A stretch of 64,000 bases of DNA from Paralithodes platypus (Eukaryota > Arthropoda > Malacostraca > Decapoda > Lithodidae). The DNA lies in NCBI GenBank assembly GCA_032716605.1, contig CM064530.1:3934604-3998603 (forward strand). Direction: 5' to 3'. Below the pieces are notes generated by a model. It was not told where the DNA came from and made no database searches. It saw nothing but the letters and a program-made list of their open reading frames with translations. The translations under genes were made by a program, and so were the position numbers. Position 1 is the first letter of the stretch; each line of letters starts with the position of its first letter. This document shows positions 12,006 to 22,710 of the stretch, in pieces.

Positions 12006-12915
12006 CCTGGGCTGCCTAATCCTTGGCCTGTCATGCGCTACCGATTGGCGGCCCTACCAGGTGAGAGGACACAGTTTGAGGAATCTCACAAAGTGTAGGC
12101 CTAGCCTAGGTTAGCCTAATGCAAACATAAAATATCAAGATTTTAAATCATTAGTTCGGCCACACTTAGAATAGGCCTACTGCTAGATAAATCTACACCT
12201 TCACTAGGCCTACCCCCGATTTGTCGCTATTCTGTTGCTCCTAATAGCCTAGCCTAGGTTAATCTTATTTGTAGTAGACTTAGGCTAGTATGGTTTGATG
12301 ATGTTCGGAAATGTAATTTTGACTTGAAATTGATACATTCAAGTAGCCTATTAAGAACCTCCACGAAAGTGAGAATCGTCCGCCGCGGTTTGACGACTGC
12401 CTAGCCTACCTCCGAAACTCCCGTTTTCTGTAAATCCATTTTCTTACGACGCACGAATTACGATCTCGAAGGTGTTTTTCGCTCGTGCAGTACTTTTTAG
12501 TGATTTTATGTCTTCTACATCATTAGCCTATTTAGAGCAGTGGGGTCTGGGGGCGGTAGCCCCCAACTTGGCCCAAGTTAGGTTAGGTTAATGACAATAT
12601 TATCATCAGAGGAGGCGGGGTGATTGGTTTGTTTACGTTACGCGGCGTCCTCCGCGGTCTGCGAGTGTATGCCTCGCCGACTTTAATTTTCAATGGAAGC
12701 ATTAATCAAACATGCCAACCTGACTTAACTTGGGGACTCCTTTCCCCAGACTCTCACAATTTGAACATCAGTAGGGCTTCCTGAATAGCCTATGGTAAGA
12801 CTAAAAAAGACTCGGTTTCGAAAGGAAAATAATGAAAAAATAGGGGACGGGGTAGTATAGGCCTAACTTTAGATTTACCGGAGTATTTCCTGAGGTTGAG
12901 TCTTGCCCTTGTTTT
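12006..12915. other. No gene recognised
   Basis: Many TAGGCCTA-type words and scattered AGGTTAGG; nothing coding seen. Confidence 0.4.
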
Positions 12916-12924
12916 GAAGATTTT

Positions 12925-13388
12925 TTGGTAAGAGTTGTGTTATCGGGCGTACCACTACCTACATACAGCATAACTCCTCTCTAAAACATTAACCTAACCA
13001 AACCTAGTACGGTGTACAGTATTTATGTAGTAATGAGAATACTAGGTTAGGTTAGGTTTTATAGTTAGGTTAAGTATTTATAGAGGATTTATGTTGTATG
13101 TCGGTAGTGGTACGCCCGATAACACAACTCGGGATGGATGTAGAGTTCGGGCATACGGTCGTCATTGTTTACATAGGGCGATCGCCGCGCTCGCACTTAC
13201 GTTCCCGTCTATTTCGACGCTATATTTTCTGCTATTTGCCCCCTGTCATTACTACATGAATACTAGGTTAGGTTAGGTTAGGTCAAAATAGACGGGAACA
13301 TGATGGGAAAGGTCCGACGCCACTATGCGTAGTGTAAACAAGACTGGCGGTACGCCCGAATTCTACATTCTACCCCACAACTCTTACC
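12925..13388. mobile_element. Foldback MITE, host of a nested MITE
   Basis: Inverted ends (TT)GGTAAGAGTTGTG...CACAACTC/TTACC with inner arms GTTATCGGGCGTACCACTAC repeated inverted at 13101-13122. Flanks AAGATTTT and AAGTTTTT are a 7/8 match, a possible target duplication. Its right terminus is interrupted by the element at 13131-13375. Confidence 0.75.
13131..13375. mobile_element. GGG-ended MITE, copy 1 (nested)
   Basis: 245-bp element with ends GGGATGGATGTAGAGTTCGG and, inverted, GGGTAGAATGTAGAATTCGG. The 8-bp duplication CACAACTC (13123-13130 and 13376-13383) is perfect. The inner part has TTGTTTACATAGGGCGATCG, CGTTCCCGTCTATTT and TTAGG-type runs. It is inserted in the MITE at 12925-13388. 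Confidence 0.9.
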
Positions 13389-13566
13389 AAGTTTTTTTGT
13401 ATATTCAGACAGCCGTATTGATGCCCGGATTATGGAAGCAGCCCACCAAGTTAAGTTAGGTTGTCATGATATATTAATGCTTTCATTGATAATGTGAGTC
13501 AGCGAGGCAGGTACTCGCGGACGTAAGCAAAACCCCACCTGCCTCCTCCGCTGGCAATGTTAGGTA

Positions 13567-13855
13567 AGGATGTAGTATCCAGGTGTATCGCCAGCTTTGT
13601 TTACTTTACTTGTGCGCTTGCGATCACGTTCCCGTCAATTTTTACTGCTGTGGGATTCACTAATAGATTGAGAAGGGGCTTTGTCCCTCAACCCCCCCCC
13701 CCCCCCCCCCAATGGCTTATTGTCATCATCATATTTATTGCTAGCAGGGGGCAAATAACAGAAAAGTAAGTCGAAATAGATGGGAACGTAACCACAAGTA
13801 ATATAAACAATTAAAGCTGGCGATATGGTCGGATACTACCGGTACATCCTTCCCC
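13567..13855. mobile_element. GGG-ended MITE, copy 2 (diverged)
   Basis: Same architecture as 13131-13375: ends GGTAAGGATGTAGTATCC and, inverted, GGAAGGATGTACCGGTAGTA, TTGTTTAC arms, CGTTCCCGTC. Flanks CAATGTTA and CAATATTG are a 6/8 match. Contains a (C)n run at 13690-13710. Confidence 0.7.
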
Positions 13856-14253
13856 AATATTGTTATTAACCCAAGAAGCGCGATAGGCCTTCCGGAAGTG
13901 TCAGCTAGGCGAATGTGATATAGATATACAGTACTGTAGGCCTACTAAGTTAAAGTTATGCTCCATCATTAAGTTTATATCCCTGGAAGTGATTAATTAA
14001 ATGGCCAAAACAATTCAATCTCATTGTAATTTCAAGACAACATTGCTTCGGTTGTGACACCACATTTCTATAACTTAATATAACAATATCAAACAATAAG
14101 ATTAAATATATAAAGCAAGTATAATGACCATTAGACCACCAGAACAGGTTACCCCAAATAAGGGTATACACCGGTCCGGTATACTGTATGAAATATAAAA
14201 ATAAAAAGTGTATGTATGTACAGTATCAGTAGTCCAGTACTGGTACAGTATTT

Positions 14254-14503
14254 GGGTAGGATGTAGTGAGCGGGCGTACCGCCATCTTTGTTTACATTAC
14301 GCGTAGTGGCGTCGGACCTTTCCCATCATGTTCCCGTCTATTTTAACCTAACCTAACCCAACCTAGTATTCATGTACTGTAGTAATGACAGGGGGCAAAT
14401 AGCAGAAAATATAGCGTCGAAATAGACGGGAACGTAAGTGCGACCCCGGCGATCGCCCTATGTAAACAATGACGACCGTACGCCCGAACTCTACATCCAT
14501 CCC
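14254..14503. mobile_element. GGG-ended MITE, copy 3
   Basis: 250-bp element, inverted relative to 13131-13375, with ends GGGTAGGATGTAGTGAGCGG and ...CTACATCCATCCC. A perfect 8-bp duplication CAGTATTT flanks it (14246-14253 and 14504-14511). Same internal blocks as copy 1. Confidence 0.9.
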
Positions 14504-14695
14504 CAGTATTTACTATACAGGTACTGTACTGTATATCCCCAGTATTTACTATACAGGTACTGTACTGTATATCCTGTTAAACTCTACATCCATCCCCAGT
14601 ATTTACTATACAGGTACTGTACTGTATATCCTGTTAAACTCTACATCCATCCCCAGTATTTACTATACAGGTACTGTACTGTATATCCTGTTAAA
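14489..14695. repeat. 58-bp tandem repeat built on a MITE end
   Basis: Units contain CTCTACATCCATCCCC (the right end of the MITE at 14254-14503) plus CAGTATTTACTATACAGG and TACTGTACTGTATATCC flank. Landmarks at 14489, 14582 and 14640, with one shorter 37-bp unit at the start. The open frames reading YTGTVLYI are repeat artefacts. Confidence 0.85.
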
Positions 14696-15177
14696 ATTAC
14701 CGATCTACAAAATACTGTGTAGCTGCTACAGTACTGACATCTTCTGTTTTCTCAGATGCTTTCTTCATGACCCGATCCTGCGCCTCTGAAGTGGAGATGG
14801 TAGGGTCAGCAGCGCAGCACCAATACCTCAGGAAACCAACATACAATTAATCTACAAGCATATATCGATACCTTTGTGTCATTCGGAACGATAAGAGGTA
14901 CAATTTCAGTCTTGTGTCCTAATGTCATCTATGGCAAATGCCTATCGGTAATAAGGAGATAGACAGAATTGTAGCTCCTTGTATGGTTTATTTGATTAAT
15001 TTATTAACATGTACAGTAACTGGTAACTTACTTTCTGTCATTCTGAAATATCATAAACATAACAGAGGCAAGATCAAGACTGCGACTGATTAACCAACAA
15101 AACATAAACAAAGCTTGGGAAGAGTAATACTGTAAATAGACAAATATATACAATAGGCCTACCGGTAATATACAAAC

Positions 15178-17217
15178 ATGGGGAAGGGACTGACAAGACT
15201 GCGAAGGAGCAAGTCGCGGAACATTGTGAAGAGTCGAGAGAAGTATCGGAAGAGACTGGCACGAGAGGCTAGTATGTCCGCTGCCAGTACTTCCGAACTA
15301 CCACCCTCTCCCAGCCCTTCTGTTGAGAGTGCCCCCACAAACGAGGTCAGGGTTATACAGACTCGAAGTGCCACAAGACCAAGAGACGCGCCTAACGCCG
15401 GTACCTCACAAGACAGTTCTGGTCTTAATGCAACTGGATCCTCTTCTGCTGTTAGTGGTGATCTTACGGTGAGAGATTTTCCCACCTTGTATGCCCCTGG
15501 TTCTCCTGCCAGTGAAATAAATTATCAAAGTTTTGGTAGCTTCAGAAATGTGGACATACATGGCTCCAAAAATATAAAAGATATGCAGTACATCACCATC
15601 CAGAAAAACGTTATACAGGACCTTCTGAAAGGGGTTGTGTGTGGTCTGTGCTATGGAAGCCGTATGGTGGTCGATTATGAACATCGTCTGTTGGCCGTGG
15701 GTGTGACAGTGAAGTGCGAGGACTGTGAGAAATGCCTCTACGAAGAACGGAAGTCCGACAGTGACCTGAAGACCCAGTTTGTGACAAATATGCTAGTTTA
15801 TGTGGTCATGTTGCTAGGGTTTGGCTTCAGTGGTCTGCAGAGACTGTGTGCCTATCTTAGCATGAAGTGTTTGCCTGAGAAAAATTACACAAAGATTGTG
15901 GATACCATCACAGATAAAGCTGTCGAGAAGGTAAGGGTGATATTGAGGCATAGTGTAGGGGCTGTGTTTAGGTATTATAAGGAGGTGTTAAGGAGATTGC
16001 CCGGGGAAGATGGGGTTCTGGACGTGGATGTGTTGTTCGAAGGGTCTTGGCCTAAAAGTGGCCACTTTGGCATCGGGGTGGTCATGGAAGCGCACACTGG
16101 ACTCATCCTAGACTATCAAGTCCTTTCGAAGCACTGTCAGGCATGCAACTCAATGGAAGCCAAGATGCAGAAAAACGACATAATTCCTGATGAATTTGCA
16201 CAGTGGCAGGCGGATCATGAATCAGAGTGCACTAGAAATTACAACGGAACAGTGGACAACATGGAACCCGCAGCCGCTGTGTGCCTGTGGAAACGATCAC
16301 TTGGAAAGAAATTGAGGTATGTGTCGCTCGTCGCCAATGGAAACAGTTTGGCCTTTGAAGCAGTGGCTCAAATGAATAGTAGAAGTGGACCATATGGAAG
16401 TAAGAAATTTGAAAAGGTAGATTGTGTCAGTCTCGTCTTGCGAAGGCTAGGGAATGGTCTCCGTAACTTGCAGCAAGATCTCGCAAAAGAAAGAAGAAAT
16501 ACTAGCACCATTGGAGAAAGAGACAGGTCATTCGAACATACAACTTTATCCAGTGATATCCTAGCCAATCTTGTTAAATATTTTGATGTGAGTGTGAGAC
16601 AAGAAAATTGCTCCGTTCAACAGATGAAGCATGATGTACTGTCTTCGTTTTTCCACTGTTCCTCCACAGATGAAACTCCACGACACCACCTATGCCCCAA
16701 ATCAACAAACTCCTGGTGCTTCTATCAAAAAGCCATTGCCAAAGAGGAACTTCCGCCAAGCCACAAAACCGTCCAGGAACAATTCATAACGGATTGGAGC
16801 CTGAGGGAAAAGGTCCTGTCGGTGTACAAGCAACTCTCCTCGGATGAGCTGGCGATAGCCTATCTCCGTGGCAAGGCCCTTTACCCCACCAACGAGTCCT
16901 TCCACAGCAGAATCTGGAGGTACTGCCCCAAGCCTACTGATGCGAACAAGAGGACGCTGGACTTTTCTGCAGCCCATGTTGTCAGCAGTCATAACGCTGG
17001 ATTTGAAGCTAGTCACTTGGACACAATTCTCGGCTTGCCACGCACGGCTCTCTCAGTAAGCTACTTGGTGCGGCAAGACGAGAAGAAGGAGGCACCTCTG
17101 AAGAAGTTAACCTCTGTGTGGAACGAGAAGGATCGGATGAATGTTGATGGTGATTCTGGCACTGACCCTGCCTCTCAGTCAGGGTGGCAAACACAAGAAT
17201 TTCATAGCCAAGCCTAA
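15178..17217 (+). CDS. Mutator-like transposase-derived protein, 679 aa, catalytic residues altered
   Basis: Single intact frame from ATG (context AAACATGG) to TAA. Residues 1-110 are basic then Ser/Pro-rich and disordered. Two CxxC pairs (C155/C158, C180/C183) suggest a zinc-binding site. Residues 280-440 match the Mutator-like transposase core: FEGSWPKSGHFGIGVVMEAH, LDYQVLSKHCQAC, YVSLVANGNS, VDCVSLVLRRLGNGLRNL; the C-terminal part has HHLCP...SWCFYQKA and NESFHSRIW. In the family these cores normally read DG(S/T)W and (D)GD(S/A); here E288 and N387/N389 stand in place of Asp, so catalysis is doubtful. Length is near full for the family. No obvious TIRs were found around it. It is either a degenerate but still open copy or a domesticated protein. 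Confidence 0.75.
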   Translation: MGKGLTRLRRSKSRNIVKSREKYRKRLAREASMSAASTSELPPSPSPSVESAPTNEVRVIQTRSATRPRDAPNAGTSQDSSGLNATGSSSAVSGDLTVRDFPTLYAPGSPASEINYQSFGSFRNVDIHGSKNIKDMQYITIQKNVIQDLLKGVVCGLCYGSRMVVDYEHRLLAVGVTVKCEDCEKCLYEERKSDSDLKTQFVTNMLVYVVMLLGFGFSGLQRLCAYLSMKCLPEKNYTKIVDTITDKAVEKVRVILRHSVGAVFRYYKEVLRRLPGEDGVLDVDVLFEGSWPKSGHFGIGVVMEAHTGLILDYQVLSKHCQACNSMEAKMQKNDIIPDEFAQWQADHESECTRNYNGTVDNMEPAAAVCLWKRSLGKKLRYVSLVANGNSLAFEAVAQMNSRSGPYGSKKFEKVDCVSLVLRRLGNGLRNLQQDLAKERRNTSTIGERDRSFEHTTLSSDILANLVKYFDVSVRQENCSVQQMKHDVLSSFFHCSSTDETPRHHLCPKSTNSWCFYQKAIAKEELPPSHKTVQEQFITDWSLREKVLSVYKQLSSDELAIAYLRGKALYPTNESFHSRIWRYCPKPTDANKRTLDFSAAHVVSSHNAGFEASHLDTILGLPRTALSVSYLVRQDEKKEAPLKKLTSVWNEKDRMNVDGDSGTDPASQSGWQTQEFHSQA

Positions 17218-17611
17218 AACAGAGTCCCTTCTATTCACCCATTGGTATTAAGTTTGCAAAATTCAAGTTATGTTTCATAGTTAGTATTATGTGTTTTGAA
17301 GATCTATACAGTAATTGTTAAGCAGTGCAATTTCATGTTTATTTTGTGTGTATTTGTTCATATTCATGACAGTCTTATAACCATATTGTACAGGTTTGAC
17401 AGCCAGCTGTCAGTCGCTAACGATGAGGAGAAACTAGTTTATTTTATCTTAATTTATTGAACTGTACAGTATTTTATTCTACTTACCAAGTAGGCTGTAG
17501 AATGTTTTTACTTTCATTCATTCATTCATTAATTTAATCTAATTATGAATATATTTTACTCGTATATTATTACTGTATGTTCCCTCCACCAACCGACTTT
17601 ACTCCTAAACT

Positions 17612-17705
17612 CAATTAATGAAATCAACAAATACATGTGGCAGTCCAGGGATTCCAACCTAGGATGCTCACACCGAAATTCCGTGCATTATCCATTTATT
17701 ATGAT
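17612..17705 (-). mobile_element. tRNA-derived SINE fragment (family 3)
   Basis: On the minus strand GCACGGAATTTCGGTGTGAG, CATCCTAGGTTGGAATCCCT (box-B-like) and CACATGTATT match the copy at 44285-44390. Confidence 0.65.
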
Positions 17706-17939
17706 CTACAGTATTTGTTAGTGTACATTCCCTTATATTATATTACATGTGTCTGATTTCATTTGCATATTAATTACCAGTATTGTAATAGTATTAGCTT
17801 ACAAGGTATTTTACTCTTATTTTATAATTCTTTGAAATGTACTTTTACTGTACATTCTTTATATTATATTTATCTGATTTGTACTTTTGACTGCATTCTT
17901 TATATTATCTTTATGTAATTTGCATAAATTTATCAGAAA

Positions 17940-18079
17940 TATTAGTGTGGTAGCTATATAGCTGGATTAATTTAGATAGTCTGTAGCCTTTTAATCGCTA
18001 GAGGTCCTTTGTTATCTGAACAAAATCGTCTAATTGTAGCCAGACTAATATGAAAAGGACATGACCCACACTGAAAGGA
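17940..18079. mobile_element. TTAA MITE family, decayed partial copy
   Basis: Shares GATAGTCTGTAGCCTTTTAA, AAATCGTCTAATTGTAGCCAG and an end AAAGGATTAA with the family at 42955-43156 and elsewhere. Confidence 0.55.
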
Positions 18080-18668
18080 TTAATCTTGATCATATACAGT
18101 GACCTTGGTGATCCCTGGTCTCTGGATCTTCTGGGTGACCTAGATATGTGTGAATTTGTATTTTTGTTTTTGTGTGTTCATTGTTTTTTTTTTTGGTCCC
18201 AATTCAGTCTCTCTCGAGTCGGCCACCCCCCAGTAAAAAAAAAAAAAAAAAAAAAATGTTTTTTTAGAAAAAATTGGGAATGGGCCTGACTCAGCAAATA
18301 GATACAGTACATACATAACATTTTAAGACTTGAGTGCTCCACACATACGTGCAGTTTCAGTCTCTTGTCCTAATGGCGGCGTTTCAGGCAACCCTGTTAA
18401 GGGCTGCTTCACTTGTCAAGTTTTTGGATTTGAGATCGGCACGTATAGTCCGATCGCAGGTCTTCCTCGGTCCAACCCTTGGTGCAGCTCCCCTCACAAT
18501 CACAGACCTGCATTTTTTCACCCAATTTTGTTCATCCATTCTCTCCACATGTCCATACCATCCCAGTCTACTTGTACGCATCTATCTATCTATCTATTGC
18601 CTGACGCCGTGATCCCCGAAGGGGTGGACACGAACGAACCGCCCCCATGCACCTCTGTCCCCAGTCAG

Positions 18669-19192
18669 TCAACGCCCCTCCCCCCAACCAGCACCGCCTT
18701 CGTTCATGTACTTCCTCACTCCATCCTTCCACCTCTCATTCGGTCTACCTCTCCCTCTCTGTCCCTCCACCTCGCTCTCGTACACCCTCTTAGTCATTCT
18801 CTCGCTTTCCATACGTTCCATATGGCCGAACCATCTCAACTTGTTCCTTTTCACACTTTCCAGCACATCTACCTCCACACCATACCTCCTTCTTACTTCC
18901 TCATTAGTCTGTCTATCCCTCCATGTAACTCCGCATGCACTCCTTAAGTAATTCATTTCCACTGCTCTCACTCTTGGTCTGATTCTCTCAACCAACGTCC
19001 ATGCTTCGCTTCCGTAAGTCAGTGTCGGGATTACCACACTGTCATGCAAGGACTTCTTCACTTCCATACTGACCACCCTATTTCTTGTTACTGCTTTTAG
19101 CGTTCCTACAACACTCTTCCCCTGTTGTACCCTCTCCTGCACTTCTTCATCCATAGTCCCATCTTTACTCAACACACTGCCCAGATACTTAA
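18669..19192 (-). pseudogene. LINE A, C-terminal coding part
   Basis: Open frame downstream (gene sense) of the piggyBac-like insertion: KYLGSVLSKDGTMDEEVQ near its start, then thumb and C-terminal motifs ending GRPNERWKDGVRKYM. Its apparent first residues MGKTARVG come from the inserted element, not from the LINE. Confidence 0.8.
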
Positions 19193-19670
19193 CCCTTCCT
19201 ACCCGGGCTGTCTTACCCAATGACGGTCGCCCCTACCCGGGCGAAATGGCTGAAAAACGTCTAGGCCTAGGCTACCGTATTTATGTTTATTTTCACTGCT
19301 AGAACTTTCCCACTCATCTCTAATCGTAGTGCGGTTTTCAATCTGTATTTTGGCGTTGAGTAGAGCTCTGTAAGTCAACTGGTTCAGTTGTGATGACGAT
19401 TTCAGTGGAGCCAATATTGCAGAGATGTTGCCAATATGGGGGCTTTTCAGACATTAATTTCGTCTGACGTCAGAACAATAACATTGAAGAGTCTTCTTCT
19501 TGTTTTCGGAGGTGCGGTGACGCAACGCTTGGGTTTGTTGACATACGTCGTACGCATGGCGTTCAGACCAAGCTTAATTAGGCTATTAAGCTGCTGCCTT
19601 AGGTAAGGCATACCGGGTAGCGGCCCTTCTTTCGAGCTGTCCTTACCTAAGGCAGACCGGGTAGGAAGGG
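19193..19670. mobile_element. piggyBac-like MITE inserted in LINE A
   Basis: 478-bp element with TTAA on both sides (19189-19192, 19671-19674) and inverted ends CCCTTCCTACCCGGGCTGTC / CCCTTCCTACCCGGTCTGCC. CCC ends with a TTAA duplication are the piggyBac pattern. Non-coding. Confidence 0.88.
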
Positions 19671-20191
19671 TTAAAAGAGTTGACGATCTCCATAGCCTGA
19701 CCGTTAAGCTTCACCTCACACTCTGTGACTTCACCCCTTTCGAAGACCATAACCTTGCTCTTCCCCGCATTTACCTTCAAATTCTGTTTTTCGCACACTG
19801 TTCCAAACTCATTTACCAGACCCTGCAACTCCCATTCATTATCACTCATCAGAACTGTATCATCCGCAAACAGCAGTATAGGTAGCTTCCACTCAATTCC
19901 CTCCCTTTTCAGCGATACACCAACATCCACTGCTCTTGATAGTATTTCTTTCATGACTCCATCCATATATACAGTAAACAACCACGGGGACATCACACAC
20001 CCCTGTTTCAAACCAACATTCAGGTCAAAGAACTCGCTCTGCTCACTCTCCACACGTACTGCCGCCTTTGCACCCTCATACATGCTCTTCACTGCTTTCA
20101 GCAACTTGCCCTCTACTCCGTATATTCTAAGTACTTTCCACAAACTTTCTCTATCCACTCTGTCATAGGCCTTCTCCAAGTCCATAAAGGC
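19671..20191 (-). pseudogene. LINE A, reverse-transcriptase palm
   Basis: Contains the palm motifs EKAYDRV, GLKQGC and FADDTVL. The frame reaches EIVNSF, where the TTAA element interrupts it; the next LINE residues, KYLG, continue in frame at 19192 once one TTAA is counted. Confidence 0.85.
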
Positions 20192-20523
20192 CTTGTACGC
20201 ATCACCTCGCTAATACTCTTTATACCTAAACGTCTCCTCAGCTCAACATTTGTTATTTTATCATGTAACCTGGTCCCACACATCCATCTCACCATTCTCA
20301 TCTCATTACGTTCCATTCTGTTGACATCCTCTATAGATAGATAGATATACAGTACGTTATGATGACACTGTTGTTGGGAGGAACAATCAAATCCAAAACG
20401 TAGTTGACAACCATGATGAAAAATGTTATAATTTCCAGATTTTTTTTTCCGTACAACAGTCATGGGCCATGGCATTTTGCATTTACCTTGTGGCGTCCCA
20501 GTTTTGGTTTGTTTATTATGAAA

Positions 20524-20905
20524 GTTTTACAATTTAATGGCCAGTAGCGCATCTGACTGCTGATGGAAGGGTCAGCAGTTCGATCCCACCCCGTGCCATT
20601 GGTAGACGTCAAGAGTTTGGGCACTCAGGACTAGCGATTTGTGGCAAATGTCCAGTAAAGTCCCTGTTAAGGCGGTATCACATGAGCGCTTTTTCACTCA
20701 ACATATATCCTCAACACTTGTCTGGCAGCTTATGAGGTCAACATTTAGAATATTTCGGTCACCTAAATTCATCTAGCAACAGTCTAGTTTCCGATACCAA
20801 TGCAAAATATTCCAGAAATGTTGATTAATTAATGTTGACAATAAAAGCTCTCGTGTGATGCCGCTTTAACAAGGGCATGCCCTAGCCCTGTCAATCGAGG
20901 GAATA
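20524..20905 (+). mobile_element. SINE family 1, diverged copy split by a TTAA MITE
   Basis: tRNA-like head with CCAGTAGCGCATCTGACTGC and box-B-like CAGTTCGATCCC, then GTGCCATTGGTAGACGTCAA as in the copy at 43272. The body appears to continue after the MITE at 20671-20865. Confidence 0.6.
20671..20865. mobile_element. TTAA-flanked MITE with GGCGG ends
   Basis: 195-bp element, TTAA at 20667-20670 and 20866-20869, ends GGCGGTATCACATGAGCGCT and, inverted, AGCGGCATCACACGAGAGCT. Different from the CCC-ended families; Kolobok- or piggyBac-type by its TTAA. Confidence 0.8.
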
Positions 20906-21835
20906 TACGACATTAATAACTGCATACAAAATAAACTGCATCAGTCTCCTCCAGTTTTCAGGAATTTCTCCACCAGTGACTTACTTTTCTGTGTGCTCTG
21001 GAAAATTTATTGGAAGTTGGTAATCCAACCCCACGCTCCAAACATATTAATTTGAAGAGTTTCTGACTGTAACATGAACTTACTAAACTGTACTAGTTTG
21101 TCTAAATGTAGCCAGAAGAAAATATAAAATGGTATCACCAATTTCAGCAGTTAACCTTTCTCTTTGATCTGAATAGTGCCATTTTATTAACATTGTATGT
21201 AATTAGAGCACCGTACAAACTTTCTTTGCTGAGAACTTATTTATAAGTAACTTACCCCCTAATTATCATGTCTGTATCTGTCTGTCTCGCTCTCTCTTTA
21301 TATGTATGTGTGAATGTATGTATGTATGTATGTGTAGCAGTTACAGTGATTTCTTGTTGCTGTCTTGTTGTAGTACAGTGTGGGCTGGTGTGGTGTGGAT
21401 TCGTGAGCTGCAAGTGCCTCTGGGGGACTTTGTTGAGTCTTGCTGAGACACTGGTAGCACAATACCAACATCGGCCACTGTGGTGACAGGATGGGGCTGT
21501 GTTGTGCCGTAGCAAGTCTTTGGTGTACTGTTGTGTGTATGTGTATGTATTGGTTGGAAGGAGAGATGTGGATGGTTAGATGGATATACTGTAGATGGGT
21601 AGATAGATCAGTAGATACATAGATAGATTGATTAATACTGTACAGTACTGTACTGTATTTGTTGTAAATAAAACATTATTATCTGTAATATTCTTGCACC
21701 ACTCTCTCTTGTTTACCTATTGAATTTTTAGTAATAATACATTGAAACATATAGGTTTACATATTGTGGGTAATTTTCATAATTATTGGAATGTCATTGT
21801 GCACTTTAGTCTCATAAATGTAAAGGGATATACTA
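20906..21835. other. No gene; microsatellites
   Basis: Holds (TGTA)n near 21300-21330, a degenerate (GATA)n/(TGTA)n stretch at 21530-21625 and GTACTGTAC words. Open frames of up to 87 codons are repeat by-products. Confidence 0.5.
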
Positions 21836-22710
21836 TCAACAACAAAAGTTTGTTCCCCCAACCAACCACTAAGTGAATCTGAAACACCTGTCCGGATGGT
21901 GTTCCTCCTCCCCGCCAATGGGGAGCCACCTTGTTGTGGTGGCGGGGCTTGAAGCGGGGTCGTTGGTGTTACTCTCTTTAGGGCAGGGATGCAATCGGCG
22001 TCGTGGACAAAGTGCCCCCCTGTCGTCATTGGGGTAAGCGGAACCTCCCGGTGATGATGTTTTTCGTGTTCCCATTTTTGTTTTAATTTTGTGGAGGATT
22101 TCCTCCCTATTTTAACTAAATTGTGCCGGCTAGGCTCGAGAGCCTTCCCTCGCTGAGTCTGAAGTCCTGGCTCCTCTCCGTTTACAGGGGCCATGGCAGT
22201 CTAGCTCACCGCCCGAGGGGGCTGGTCCCGGGAGCGGCGACGCGGTTGCCCGCGTTGATGCCCCTGGGGTCGCTCATCAGTGGGTACCGGTCTCGGTTCC
22301 AGGGGTCCGTTTTCCCTTCCTGGTGGGTTTCCTGGCTTCTGTCCGGCTGCCCTCCATTACGCACAGATTGGGGATGATTGCAATTAACTTTGCCCTCGGT
22401 CCCAGTATAGCGGTTTTGCCTAAGCTTGGCCTCTCTATGCGTTTTGGTGCTATCCCCCCTATTCTAGGGGGGTAGGGTATGAGGATGAGCCCCTTGGAGA
22501 CCTGCCCCTGTTTGCGCCACCGGTAGAGAGGCTGGGGCTCCCTGACTCACGACGGAGGGTTCTCTGTTGGCCCTTCTGGTATGTTCTTTATTTATTGTTT
22601 TGTTTCCTATTTTTCTGTTTTTTTCCTTTTTTCCCCTCGGTTATGATTTTCTTTCTTTTTTGTTTTCTGATAAAATGAAAATAGAATAGTAAAAACAACT
22701 AGGATCAGCC

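Larger units (their letters stand above)
17218..18310. other. 3' flank of the transposase ORF; repeats only
   Basis: AT-rich. Holds a reversed tRNA-type SINE at 17612-17705, a decayed copy of the TTAA MITE family near 17940-18079 and a poly(A) run at 18235-18256. No gene. Confidence 0.5.
18582..20191 (-). mobile_element. LINE A, 5'-truncated RTE-like retrotransposon with target duplication
   Basis: Minus-strand LINE beginning inside the RT domain (MDLEKAYDRVDRESLWKV at 20186) and ending at a (TAGA)n tail next to the 11-bp duplication. RT motifs LKQGCVMSPWLF and LLFADDTVLMSD are intact, followed after the inner insertion by YLGSVLSKDG, YGSEAWTL, LRWFGHMERM and RGRGRPNERW, typical of RTE-like 'endonuclease-reverse transcriptase' proteins. 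It is split by a TTAA element at 19193-19670; apart from that the frame is open to 18669. Confidence 0.85.
18315..20345 (-). pseudogene. LINE B fragment interrupted by LINE A
   Basis: The C-terminal part of a zinc-finger-containing LINE (compare 31235-32725). In gene sense the first piece is 20345-20192, reading RMVRWMCGTRLHDKITNVEL to SEVMRT; the second is 18581-18315, continuing SRLGWYGHVERMDEQNW to the end. The two pieces join at a CTTGTACGCAT duplication (18571-18581 and 20192-20202) that flanks LINE A. 5'-truncated. Confidence 0.8.

Noticed and set aside
14438..14789. Two overlapping repeats-of-YTGTV frames
   Set aside because: Products of the 58-bp tandem repeat.
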